Assembly (NCBI RefSeq): GCF_016714285.1
Contig: NZ_JADJNN010000009.1
Location: 124,001 to 188,000 of the forward strand
Direction: 5' to 3'
Source: Nannocystis sp.
GTDB lineage: Bacteria > Myxococcota_A > Polyangia > Nannocystales > Nannocystaceae
Length of the DNA stretch: 64,000 nt
This document shows positions 54,826-62,421 of the stretch, piece by piece (positions within the stretch are counted from its first letter, which is position 1; every line of letters begins with the position of its first letter). The notes under the pieces are model-generated. The model saw nothing but the letters and a program-made list of their open reading frames with translations, was not told where the DNA came from and did not search any database. The position numbers and the translations under genes are program-made.

Positions 54826-55713
54826 ATGCAATCTCGTGGGCTTGGAACTTGGGTTGGCATTGGCTCTGTGAGCGGTGGTCTGCTCGTCGCGGCCTGCGGT
54901 GACAGCACCGGCGGCACCGCTGCCAGCGAGAGCGCGGGCTCGACGGGGACGAACCCGCAGACCGGGAGCAGCGCGCCCACCGAGGCCAGCGCGACCGGCT
55001 CCGTCCCGACCGGGAGCGGTTCGATGAGCGACTCGCAGGCCAGCGCCAGCAGCTCCACGGCGGCCGTGAGCGCGACGGACTCGTCCACGAGCCTGACCAC
55101 CACCGGCCCGGACACCAGCGACACCACGTCGCCCGCGTCGCTCAGCGACAGCAGCAGCGGCGCGAGCACAGGCGGCGAGAGCAGCGGCAGCACCGGCGAT
55201 CCACCGGAAGAGAAGCTGTGCAGCGCCGATCTCCACGCCGTGGTGAATGGTCAGGGCGAGGTGCTGGAGATGTGCGGGCCGACCCAGGGTTGTGCCAACG
55301 CCATGTGTATCGACGCCTGCGACGCCGCGGCGCAGAGCCAGGCCAACTTCGGCTGCGCCTTCATCGTCCCGACCCCACCGGCCTACCCGCCCGCGCTGCC
55401 ACCCTGCTTCGCTGTGTTCCTGGCCAACACGGTGCGCGCCCATCCCCCAGAACTCCCCCGTACCGGCAGATCGGCCGCTATCCCACGTAAACGGGCGTTC
55501 TGGCGGGGTGGGGCGCGCCCGGGAGGGACCGACGTGGCCCGGAACGACCCGGATTTTGGCAACACTTTGGCAACAGATTTGGCAACGCCGGGAGGGCGTC
55601 GCCAGCCCGGCCGACGCCGCCCGAAGCGTGATATCATCCGCGCCCGCAAGAGGACCTCGTCATGCCCACGGTACGCTCCCCCTCGCGCCGGGTGCTCGCC
55701 TTTGCCGCGATGA
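54826..55713 (+). pseudogene. Truncated IgGFc-binding-like lipoprotein (5' part only)
   Basis: A strong ribosome binding site precedes ATG 54826. Lipobox VAAC is followed by a 90-residue Ser/Thr/Gly linker, then CSADLHAVVNGQGEVLEMCGPTQGCANAMC and NFGCAFIVPTP, the N-terminal signature of myxobacterial IgGFc-binding-like lipoproteins. Relatives run on for several hundred residues, but here the family sequence ends at CFAVFLANT (about 55430). The frame then goes through Arg/Gly-rich sequence to a chance stop at 55713, overlapping the next gene. Just past the break, TTGGCAAC occurs three times (55556, 55567, 55579). This looks like a deletion or element-insertion scar. Confidence 0.65.
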
Positions 55714-56129
55714 TCACGATCGGCTGCGCCACCGTGGGGACTCGCCAGGTCGAGCCCGAGCAAGAAACCACGCCGGCGTCGGGCACCGGCGACGACTCGC
55801 CGGGGCGCCAGACGGCCGTCCCGGTCGCGGCTCCGTCCAACTCCGGGACGAAGCTCCCGGAGACCCTCTCGTACGCGGATATTCAGGACGGTGCGGGCGC
55901 GGCCAAGCAGGCCGCGAAGGAGCGCTGCAAGGCGCTCGCACACGGCAGCGAGACGGTACGGATCAAGGTCTCCATCGCGGGCTCGAGCGGTGCGGTCGTC
56001 GACGCCGTCCCCGAGACTGACACGCCCAATCCCGCGCTCGCCGACTGTGCCGCCCAGGAACTGCGGGCCGCGAGCTTCCGGCGGGCCCAGAAGGCACGGA
56101 CCAGCGTGGTGCTGACGGTCAGCTTCTGA
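55662..56129 (+). CDS. Lipoprotein with TonB/AgmX-like C-terminal domain
   Basis: 155 residues from ATG 55662 with AGAGG upstream. The signal ends in lipobox TIGC (residue 22). After a Thr/Pro/Gly linker the C-terminal 90 residues (AAKERCKALAHGSETVRIKVSIAGSSGAVVDAVPE...PALADCAAQELRAASFRRAQKARTSVVLTVSF) follow the TonB-C/AgmX-C pattern of a beta-alpha-beta domain with two Cys that may pair. Such domains in Myxococcota occur in many single-domain periplasmic proteins. Not a full TonB, since no TM anchor helix or Pro-Lys stalk is present. Confidence 0.7.
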   Translation: MPTVRSPSRRVLAFAAMITIGCATVGTRQVEPEQETTPASGTGDDSPGRQTAVPVAAPSNSGTKLPETLSYADIQDGAGAAKQAAKERCKALAHGSETVRIKVSIAGSSGAVVDAVPETDTPNPALADCAAQELRAASFRRAQKARTSVVLTVSF

Positions 56130-56191
56130 GCATTGCGGTCGGCCTGTATTGGCGTACCTGCACTGTTGAATGGACGCGATACCATGTCGCC

Positions 56192-56685
56192 TCACCGCCG
56201 CAACAGCACGCGCTTGACGATGTGCATGACGCTGGCGACCCATCGCAGCGGCGCACGACCCATCAGCCGCACCGCGTCGCCGGGGCGGACCCTGCCGCCG
56301 CGGACGACCGTCGCATAGACGCCGAGCGCGGGCACGTTTTTTGCCAGCAACGCGAACAGCTGGCGATTGTGTTCGGCCACGGTGCGCAGGATCTCCGGGT
56401 CGGCAGGGAGGTCGCCCTGCCCCCGCCTACGCCGCGCGGGCTCGGGAAGGGCCCCGCCCGGGGGGCCCTCGGCGCCGGGGGGGGGCCGCGCGGGCCGGGC
56501 GCGCCGGACGCGGCCAGCCCGGGGGGGGGGCGGGGGCCGAGGGGGGGGGGGGGGCCGGGGGGGGGGGGGCGGGGCGCCGGGGCGCGGGGCGCGCCCGGGG
56601 GCGCGCATCCTCCGGTCATCACAGCGGCCCGGTCGAAGAAGGTGCCCTCGCCGGCGGGCGCCTCGCCGCGCCGCCCTCCGGTCAT
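56192..56685 (-). pseudogene. MOSC-domain protein, disrupted by a G/C tract
   Basis: The C-terminal 70 residues are a MOSC domain end: DPEILRTVAEHNRQLFALLAKNVPALGVYATVVRGGRVRPGDAVRL, stop at 56192. On the other side of the tract, in another frame, EAPAGEGTFFDRAAV fits the middle of the same family (GTYFDAAPVHLLTT in relatives). Between them about 180 bp (56430-56610) is almost pure G and C and encodes nothing conserved, where 50-60 MOSC residues should be. MOSC proteins carry sulfur or reduce N-hydroxylated compounds with molybdenum cofactor, but this copy is unreadable as written. Confidence 0.6.
56430..56610. other. Anomalous G/C-only tract
   Basis: Nearly all bases are G or C, with G runs of 8-13. 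It interrupts the MOSC reading frame, and its texture matches the tract at 660-865. The sequence has no codon structure in any frame. Confidence 0.75.
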
Positions 56686-56940
56686 TGTCGGCCCGCGGCG
56701 GAGAACACATCATGCCCCACGACCACTCCGCTCCCTCGGCTCACCCGAACGTGCCCGGCTTCGGCGCCGACCGAGCTGCGCATGACGATACCCAGGCCGC
56801 CGTCTCGCAGATGCTTCCGATCGGTCCGTGCGCCACGATGTTGACGAAGGTGGGGAGCCGATTCACGAACCCTCGGGGCCCGTCTGGTCGATCAGGCGCA
56901 GAGCGGCTCCCGAGGCCGCGCCCTTAGCGTCGGTATCACA
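56686..56940. other. Region without a clear gene
   Basis: Upstream of the MOSC fragment. A short plus-strand frame from ATG 56713 (MPHDHSAPSAHPNVPG) has no family and no ribosome binding site. The missing 5' part of the MOSC gene should lie here if the gene is real, but it is not recognisable. Confidence 0.4.
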
Positions 56941-57366
56941 TCACACGTTGAAGTATTGGCGCAAACCTCTCTCGAAGGCGGCCGAATCGTCGAAGATGGG
57001 TCGATCGAAAGCGTCGACGAGATCGCTCTCGAGGTGCGGCCGTTGAACACCCGGAGGCAACGAAGCAAGCGCTGCGAACATTGTCGCGCGGTCGCGCCGC
57101 ATCGTCAGTAGGTGGGCATCGATCATCGAACCGGTGTCCATGTTCAGGTACTTCGCCTCGTACACCAGCGCGACGTCCTCGGGGTCGCCGACGAGGTACA
57201 GCAGGAAACACAGCGCGTACAGCTCGTCACCGCAGCCGATGTCGTCGTCCCGCCGGTTTGCTGCGATTGCCTGCCGAGTAAGGGCGCGAATTTCGACGAG
57301 GTCGTCCCGATTGGGCGCCCGCAGCAACTGCTCGATGGTGTTCCAGATCGGCAGTGATTCGCTCAT
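56941..57366 (-). CDS. Hypothetical protein of lower GC
   Basis: 141 residues. ATG 57366 has the strong ribosome binding site CCGGAGGAGAC. Helix-rich, no signal peptide: IWNTIEQLLRAPNRDDLVEIRALTRQAI, GDELYALCFLLYLVGDPEDVALVYEAKYLNMDTGSMID, ending RQYFNV. Family not recognised. GC and codon use are lower than in neighbouring genes, suggesting recent arrival. A small solitary cytoplasmic protein of this kind could be an immunity-type protein, but no toxin is next to it. Confidence 0.7.
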   Translation of the reverse strand: MSESLPIWNTIEQLLRAPNRDDLVEIRALTRQAIAANRRDDDIGCGDELYALCFLLYLVGDPEDVALVYEAKYLNMDTGSMIDAHLLTMRRDRATMFAALASLPPGVQRPHLESDLVDAFDRPIFDDSAAFERGLRQYFNV

Positions 57367-57556
57367 GTCTCCTCCGGATGCTGACCTGATCTACCACCAC
57401 GCGTCGGGGTCGTGAAGCCAGGGTCTGGTGCCGCGCAGCCTGGCGTGCCCATGGGATCTCGCAGGAGGACCTGGAGCGTCGGCGTCGGGGCTTGATGATG
57501 ATGCGGTTCGTCGAGGTCGCACGCCAGGATCGCCTTCCTCGAACGTGACACGTCGC

Positions 57557-59167
57557 TCAGGGTAGAACGCTGAGGACGGCGATGCCGGCGGGGGTGGAGA
57601 TGAGGATCTCCTTGATCGATATGTCGGTGGGATCGAAGACGACGACCTTGTTGGCCTCGTAGCAGCCGACGTAGAGGCGACCGTTCTTGTCGGCGGCGAT
57701 GTTGCGCAGCTGGCCGACGCAGTTGACGGGGACCTTCTTCTTGAAGACGCCGAGCTGGGAGTAGATGAAGTAGGCGGCGTCGTTCTGGCCGGCGATGAGC
57801 ACGTCGCCGTTGGCGCGGGTGGTGACGCCGAAGCCCGTGCTGAGGCCACTCCCGCCGCCGAAGGTGCCGACATAGACGATGCCGGGGCTCCAGCGCTGGC
57901 CGGGGCCGCCGCCGAAGGACGAGAGGTAGAAGTCGCCCTGCGGGCCGAAGGCGGTGGAGCGCAGGTTGTCGCCGCCGGGAGAGGCTACGATGCCAGCGTC
58001 GGCGCCGGCGAGGGTGAGGACCTTGATCGAGGCCATGCCAGAGCCGGAGGCGTAGATCTTGTCGACGCGGACGGTGATCCCGTAGAGCGAGCCGTTGACC
58101 AGACCGCCGCCGATGACCGCGGTGGCCTTGCTGACGAGGTCGACGGTGCGGATGTTGTTGCTCTGACCGACGTAGAGCTTGCCGTCGGGGCCGGGGGCGA
58201 CCGACAGGGCGTTGACGAAGCCGGGGAAGCTGTCGAACACGGTGTAGCCGGCCGGCTCGATCAGCGAGACGACGCCGGTGCCGGTGCTGGCGACCACGAG
58301 GCAGTCCTGCCCGTTCTTGCAGCCCACGGGCAACTGGCAGGTGTTGCTGCACGCGTCGTTGTCGACGCCGTTGCCGTCGTCGCAGGCCTCGACCCCGGCG
58401 TGGACGAAGCCGTCGCCGCACTTGGCCGCCTGGCAGGTGCCGGGGCAATCGTCGGTGTCGAGGTCGTTGGCGTCGTCGCAGGCCTCGACGCCGGCGTGGA
58501 CGAAGCCGTCGCCGCAGGCGGCGGCCTGGCAAGTACCGGGACAATCGTCGGTGTCGAGGTCGTTGGCGTCGTCGCAGGCCTCGACGCCGGCGTGGATGAA
58601 GCCGTCGCCACAGCTTGCAGATTGGCAGGTGTCGGGGCAATCGTCGCTGTTGTCGGGATTGGCGTCGTCGCAGGCCTCGACGCCGGCGTGGACGAAGCCG
58701 TCGCCGCAGCTTGCAGATTGGCAGGTGTCGAGGCAATCGTCGCTGTTGTCGGGGTTGGCGTCGTCGCAGACCTCGCCGTCGTCGACGACGCCGTCGCCGC
58801 AGGCGGGCGGCGGTGGGGGCTGACAGACGCCCGCAGTGCAGAGCAGGGGGGCGTCGCAGGCGTCGTTGGGGCCGCACGGGCAGCCCTCGCTGGCGGGCGG
58901 GCAGGCGGGGCCGGTGGTGTCGGTGGTGGTGGTGTCGGGCTCGCCGCTGGTGCTGCTGGTGCCGGCATCCCCGGTGGCGCCCGAGGTGCCGTCGGAGGTG
59001 ACCTCGCCCGAGGTGGTCGGGGGCTCGCCGGTGGTGGGCGTGGCCGTGGTGGTGGTGGCTATGGATCCGGTGCTGGTGGCGTCGGTGCCGGTGGCGACGC
59101 CGTCGTCACCGCAGCCGAGCACGAGAAGAGCCACGATGCACCCACCGAAACCACCATTCATTCGCAT
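57557..59167 (-). CDS. Lipoprotein with DUF4215 repeats and beta-propeller-like domain
   Basis: 536 residues from ATG 59167 (a second ATG two codons on). Lipobox VLGC at residue 19, then a Thr/Ser/Gly/Asp linker, a Cys knot (CPCGPNDACDAPLLCTAGVC), and five DUF4215 repeats CGDGFVHAGVEACDDAN..D.DDCP.TCQ. The repeats are encoded by nearly identical 96-bp units. The C-terminal 270 residues contain NHL-like strands (DGKLYVGQSNNIRTVDL, GRLYVGCYEANKVVVFDP) and probably form a propeller. Likely a cell-surface protein. It is divergent from the PDZ lipoprotein gene with only 44 nt between starts. Confidence 0.8.
   Translation of the reverse strand: MRMNGGFGGCIVALLVLGCGDDGVATGTDATSTGSIATTTTATPTTGEPPTTSGEVTSDGTSGATGDAGTSSTSGEPDTTTTDTTGPACPPASEGCPCGPNDACDAPLLCTAGVCQPPPPPACGDGVVDDGEVCDDANPDNSDDCLDTCQSASCGDGFVHAGVEACDDANPDNSDDCPDTCQSASCGDGFIHAGVEACDDANDLDTDDCPGTCQAAACGDGFVHAGVEACDDANDLDTDDCPGTCQAAKCGDGFVHAGVEACDDGNGVDNDACSNTCQLPVGCKNGQDCLVVASTGTGVVSLIEPAGYTVFDSFPGFVNALSVAPGPDGKLYVGQSNNIRTVDLVSKATAVIGGGLVNGSLYGITVRVDKIYASGSGMASIKVLTLAGADAGIVASPGGDNLRSTAFGPQGDFYLSSFGGGPGQRWSPGIVYVGTFGGGSGLSTGFGVTTRANGDVLIAGQNDAAYFIYSQLGVFKKKVPVNCVGQLRNIAADKNGRLYVGCYEANKVVVFDPTDISIKEILISTPAGIAVLSVLP
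58380..58790 (-). repeat. 96-bp tandem coding repeats (about four copies)
   Basis: The word GGCCTCGA followed by CGCCGGCGTGGA recurs near 58385, 58481, 58577 and 58673, exactly 96 bp (32 codons) apart. The copies are almost identical at base level, including third positions, which points to recent slippage or gene conversion within the DUF4215 repeat array. Confidence 0.85.
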
Positions 59168-59211
59168 GCCCCGAGGTTGGCGGCGGCCTGCCGGAATTAC
59201 AAGCGCATAAG

Positions 59212-60987
59212 ATGAAGTATGCTCGGCCGATGGGGCACGCGCGCTTCTTGTCGATCCTGTCGCTGCTGGTTGCGTGCGCGACGACAGGGCCGACGCGTCC
59301 GGTCGCGCTGCCGCCAGTGGCGGCGGCGGCGCCCGTGGTGCCAGCGGTGGCGCCGGCGCCAGCGCTGACGATCCGCTTCGAGCCGTTGTTGGCGGAGGCG
59401 CCGTCGCGGCTGGCAGTGGAACTGACCGCGCGGGGGATCGCGGCGCGCCGGTGGGCCTTCGCGTCGGCGGCGGCGGGCGAGCCGAATGAGGTGCGGGCGC
59501 GCGACGAGGCGGGGGACCTGTCCCTTGTGCAAGGTCGCGAGGGACAGGCGTGGACGGTGGAGCTGGGCCGTGCGCCGGTCGGGACGCTGACGATCCGCTA
59601 CTGGTTTTATCCCGGGGATGTGTCGCGCGCCGGGCCGGAGCTGCCGGCGGGGCTGGTGCTGCGGATCGATCGCCAGCGGGTGCTGGCGGCGGCGGAGGAG
59701 GTGCTGCTGCTGCCGCGCGAGGAGCCGGGGGCCGCGATCGCGGTTGAGCTCGGGCTGGTGGCGAATCCAGGGCTGACGCAGGTGGCGAGCACGCTGGGCG
59801 GACCGGGGTGGCGGGGGACGGTGCGGCTGGCGGAATTGCAGCACGCGGCGTTCCTGCTCGGGCCGCCGGGGCACGCGGAGTTTCGTGGCCTCGCGGGGGA
59901 GGACGATTTCGCGTGGGCCGGTGATACCGCGTTCGACCTGCGCTGGTCGGCGGCCGAGACGGCCGGGGCGCGCACGGCCGTCGATGCATATTTCAGCGCG
60001 GGCGCGACGCGGCGCTTCGTGGGGTTGATGGCGGTGGACATCGATTTTGTCGGGGGGACGGGGGTGTCGGTGTTTCCGCGGGGCGAGGGCTTGTATGTGG
60101 CGATCGCTCCGGGGGCGCAGTGGGACGCGGCGGCCCGGATGGCGGTGGCGCACGGGCTGGTGCATCGCTGGATCGGCGGGCGGCTGCGGCTCCGCGGGCC
60201 GGCGGGAGAGGGGCCGGAGGCGGGGGCGTGGTTCTCGGCGGGGTTCGCCCGGGCGGTCGCCCGCGAAGTCCTGTACGACCTGGGGACGCTGTCGGGCCGC
60301 GATTACGCGGACGAGGTGAATGTGCACGAGTCGGTGCGGGCGACGGCGCCGCTGCGGCGGGCGAGCAACGCGGAGGTGGCGGCGGCGGCCGCTGGCGGGG
60401 ACGCGGAGGCGCAGGCGCTGCTGATGGCGCGCGGGGTGTTGTACGCGACGCGGCTGGCGGCGCGGCTGAAGCGGCGGGTGGGCGGCGGCGGGACCTTGCG
60501 GGGATTGCTCGGGGAGCTGGTCGCGGAGGCGCAAGCGGCCGGCGTGGGCGAGCTGCCGATCGATGCGTTCACACGGCGGGTGGCGGCCCAGCTCGGGGCG
60601 GAGGAGGTGGCGGCATTCACGGCGGGGGTGCTGGCGGGAGAAGTGTTGTCATTGCCGGCCGACGCGCTGGGATCCTGCTTTGTCCGCAAGCCACGCAGAT
60701 ATACGCGCTTCGATCTTGGCTTCGACGAGCGGGCGACGATGCAGGCGATGCCGCCGACGATCCGCGGGGTGCGGGCGGGCGGACCGGCGGCGCGCGCGGG
60801 GCTGAAGGACGGTGAGCCGCTGCTGGCGCTGGCGATCGATCCAGAGGACCCGCAGGAGCCGGCGATGATCACGGTGCTGCGGGGCGAACGGGAGGTGCAG
60901 GTGACGTATCGACCGAGCTCGGCGCCGGCCCGCGGCGACGGCTGGTCGCGGCGGGCGGGGGCCAGCGAGCGCGAGTGTCCGCCGTGA
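59212..60987 (+). CDS. PDZ lipoprotein resembling a catalytically dead M61 peptidase
   Basis: 591 residues from ATG 59212 (ATG 59230 is an alternative). Lipobox LVAC is present (LSLLVACATT), followed by a Pro/Ala/Val linker. The centre follows the M61 (glycyl aminopeptidase) fold: TLTIRYWFYPGDVSRA, AFLLGPPG, and DAAARMAVAHGLVHRWIGG, where M61 enzymes have HEFFHxW. Here the zinc motif HExxH reads HGLVH, so the catalytic Glu is missing and the protein is probably not a peptidase. A PDZ domain closes the protein (IRGVRAGGPAARAGLKDGEPLLAL). Possible role: periplasmic binding or chaperone function. Confidence 0.75.
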   Translation: MKYARPMGHARFLSILSLLVACATTGPTRPVALPPVAAAAPVVPAVAPAPALTIRFEPLLAEAPSRLAVELTARGIAARRWAFASAAAGEPNEVRARDEAGDLSLVQGREGQAWTVELGRAPVGTLTIRYWFYPGDVSRAGPELPAGLVLRIDRQRVLAAAEEVLLLPREEPGAAIAVELGLVANPGLTQVASTLGGPGWRGTVRLAELQHAAFLLGPPGHAEFRGLAGEDDFAWAGDTAFDLRWSAAETAGARTAVDAYFSAGATRRFVGLMAVDIDFVGGTGVSVFPRGEGLYVAIAPGAQWDAAARMAVAHGLVHRWIGGRLRLRGPAGEGPEAGAWFSAGFARAVAREVLYDLGTLSGRDYADEVNVHESVRATAPLRRASNAEVAAAAAGGDAEAQALLMARGVLYATRLAARLKRRVGGGGTLRGLLGELVAEAQAAGVGELPIDAFTRRVAAQLGAEEVAAFTAGVLAGEVLSLPADALGSCFVRKPRRYTRFDLGFDERATMQAMPPTIRGVRAGGPAARAGLKDGEPLLALAIDPEDPQEPAMITVLRGEREVQVTYRPSSAPARGDGWSRRAGASERECPP

Positions 60988-61031
60988 TTCATCGGGGATC
61001 GACCTGGATGGCGAGCGTGCCCGAGTCCGGG

Positions 61032-62327
61032 TCAGTGGCACTGGAAGACGACGCGGGCTCGCTCGAACCGGCGCGCGCGCAGGTCCTCCTCGCGGATGAC
61101 GACGTGGACCATGCCGACGTCGCCGAGCATGAGGTCGTCCTCGGAGTCGACCTGCCACAGCAGGCGCCACTGCGCGGCCTGCTCGGCGGTCTCGCGGGAG
61201 TTCCACGGCGGGTGGGCGACGCCCAGGTGCTCGCGCTCGTCGTACGCGGCGGCCGCGAGCGCGTCGCTCTGCAGGATGTGCGGATACCCGAGCAGCTGGT
61301 GGCGCGGCACGCCCTCGTCCCACCATTGGCCGCCGTAGGTGGCGAGGTTGCGGACGACCTCGATCGCCTTTGAATAGGGGCACTCGTCCGGGCCCTCGAA
61401 TGTATCGAGGAGCAGCGCATAAAACGGCTGCTCCCAGCCGGGCAGGGCGGGCTCGTCGGCCTTGCCCTTGAGGATGTAGACCGGGAATGGCGGGTCCCTG
61501 ACGGCTTGCGGCTTTGCGGTGCGCACGAGGACGGCGGGGTCCGGGAAGCAGAACAGCATGCCGTGGCCGTGCGCGGGGTCGGGGTCGCCGGTGACGAAGA
61601 ACAGCGAGAGGATGCCGGTCCGCGGCAGCAGGTCGGCGTCGGGGCCCGGCGGCAGGGGGCGCAGCTGGCCGAGGTCGAGCTGGCCGAGGAACGCCAGCGG
61701 CTCGTCGTGCACCCGTGGCCACGCGAAGTCCGGCGGGAGCAGGGGCGAGCCGCCGAGGTGTGACGTGCCCGGATCGTCCGGCTCGCCCTCATCGTCCGCG
61801 TCCGCCTCGTCGACCTGGTCGCTGCGCAGGATGTAGCGCGGGCGGCGGAGCGCGAGCAGGGCGTCGGCGTGCGCGCGGCCGACGACGGCCTCGTAGGCCT
61901 CGCGGCGCTCGCGGTTATCGCGTTCGCAGGTCATGGCGGCCAGACGCGCCAGATCGCCGAGGATCTCGGCGAAGCCCTGCTCATCGAGGTCGGGGAGCGC
62001 GAGCAGCTCCGGGAAGAACAGGTCGACCGGCATGCGCGAATCGTCGCAGTCGGCGAGCATCGCGGGGATCGCCGCGAACGAGGCGCGCAGCCAGTCGGCG
62101 AGCCGCGGGTGGTTCGCGTGGTCGGAGGGCACGATCACGGTGACCTGCTCCTTCACGTCGCGGATGATGTCGCCGTCGCGGCAGACCATCCGCAGGGTGG
62201 CGAACAGCAGGTTGTCGCCGAGGTCGTTGTCCGGGTCCGGAACGGCGAGCAGGATCTCCCGCCCGGCGGCGTCACGCACGGGGAGCAGCGAGTCCACGAG
62301 TCCTGCGAGCGGGTGCGGCATGACCAT
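61032..62327 (-). CDS. YwqG-like (DUF1963) protein
   Basis: 431 residues from ATG 62327 (ATG 62321 also possible; the longer frame to 62528 overlaps the divergent gene and is not used). The C-terminal 260 residues are the DUF1963/YwqG domain: GGSPLLPPDFAWPRVHDEPLAFLGQLDLGQL, GILSLFFVTGDPDP, RHQLLGYPHILQSD and LLWQVDSEDDLMLGDVGMVHVVIREEDLRARRFERARVVFQCH. The N-terminal 160 residues are an extra helical domain not usual in YwqG. Such proteins are cytoplasmic and of unknown function; some sit beside toxin-immunity loci. Confidence 0.8.
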   Translation of the reverse strand: MVMPHPLAGLVDSLLPVRDAAGREILLAVPDPDNDLGDNLLFATLRMVCRDGDIIRDVKEQVTVIVPSDHANHPRLADWLRASFAAIPAMLADCDDSRMPVDLFFPELLALPDLDEQGFAEILGDLARLAAMTCERDNRERREAYEAVVGRAHADALLALRRPRYILRSDQVDEADADDEGEPDDPGTSHLGGSPLLPPDFAWPRVHDEPLAFLGQLDLGQLRPLPPGPDADLLPRTGILSLFFVTGDPDPAHGHGMLFCFPDPAVLVRTAKPQAVRDPPFPVYILKGKADEPALPGWEQPFYALLLDTFEGPDECPYSKAIEVVRNLATYGGQWWDEGVPRHQLLGYPHILQSDALAAAAYDEREHLGVAHPPWNSRETAEQAAQWRLLWQVDSEDDLMLGDVGMVHVVIREEDLRARRFERARVVFQCH

Positions 62328-62421
62328 GGACTCATACCAGCATCGCCGGGCGATGGCGGTCTCGCGGAGCCGCGCGGCGACCGTCGGCGAGCGGGGCTTC
62401 TCCCGGTGATATCCTGCCGCC

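Noticed and set aside
61869..62421. Plus-strand frame running into the oxygenase gene region
   Set aside because: It lies in a different phase from the oxygenase and opposite the YwqG-like gene, whose motifs are clear on the minus strand.
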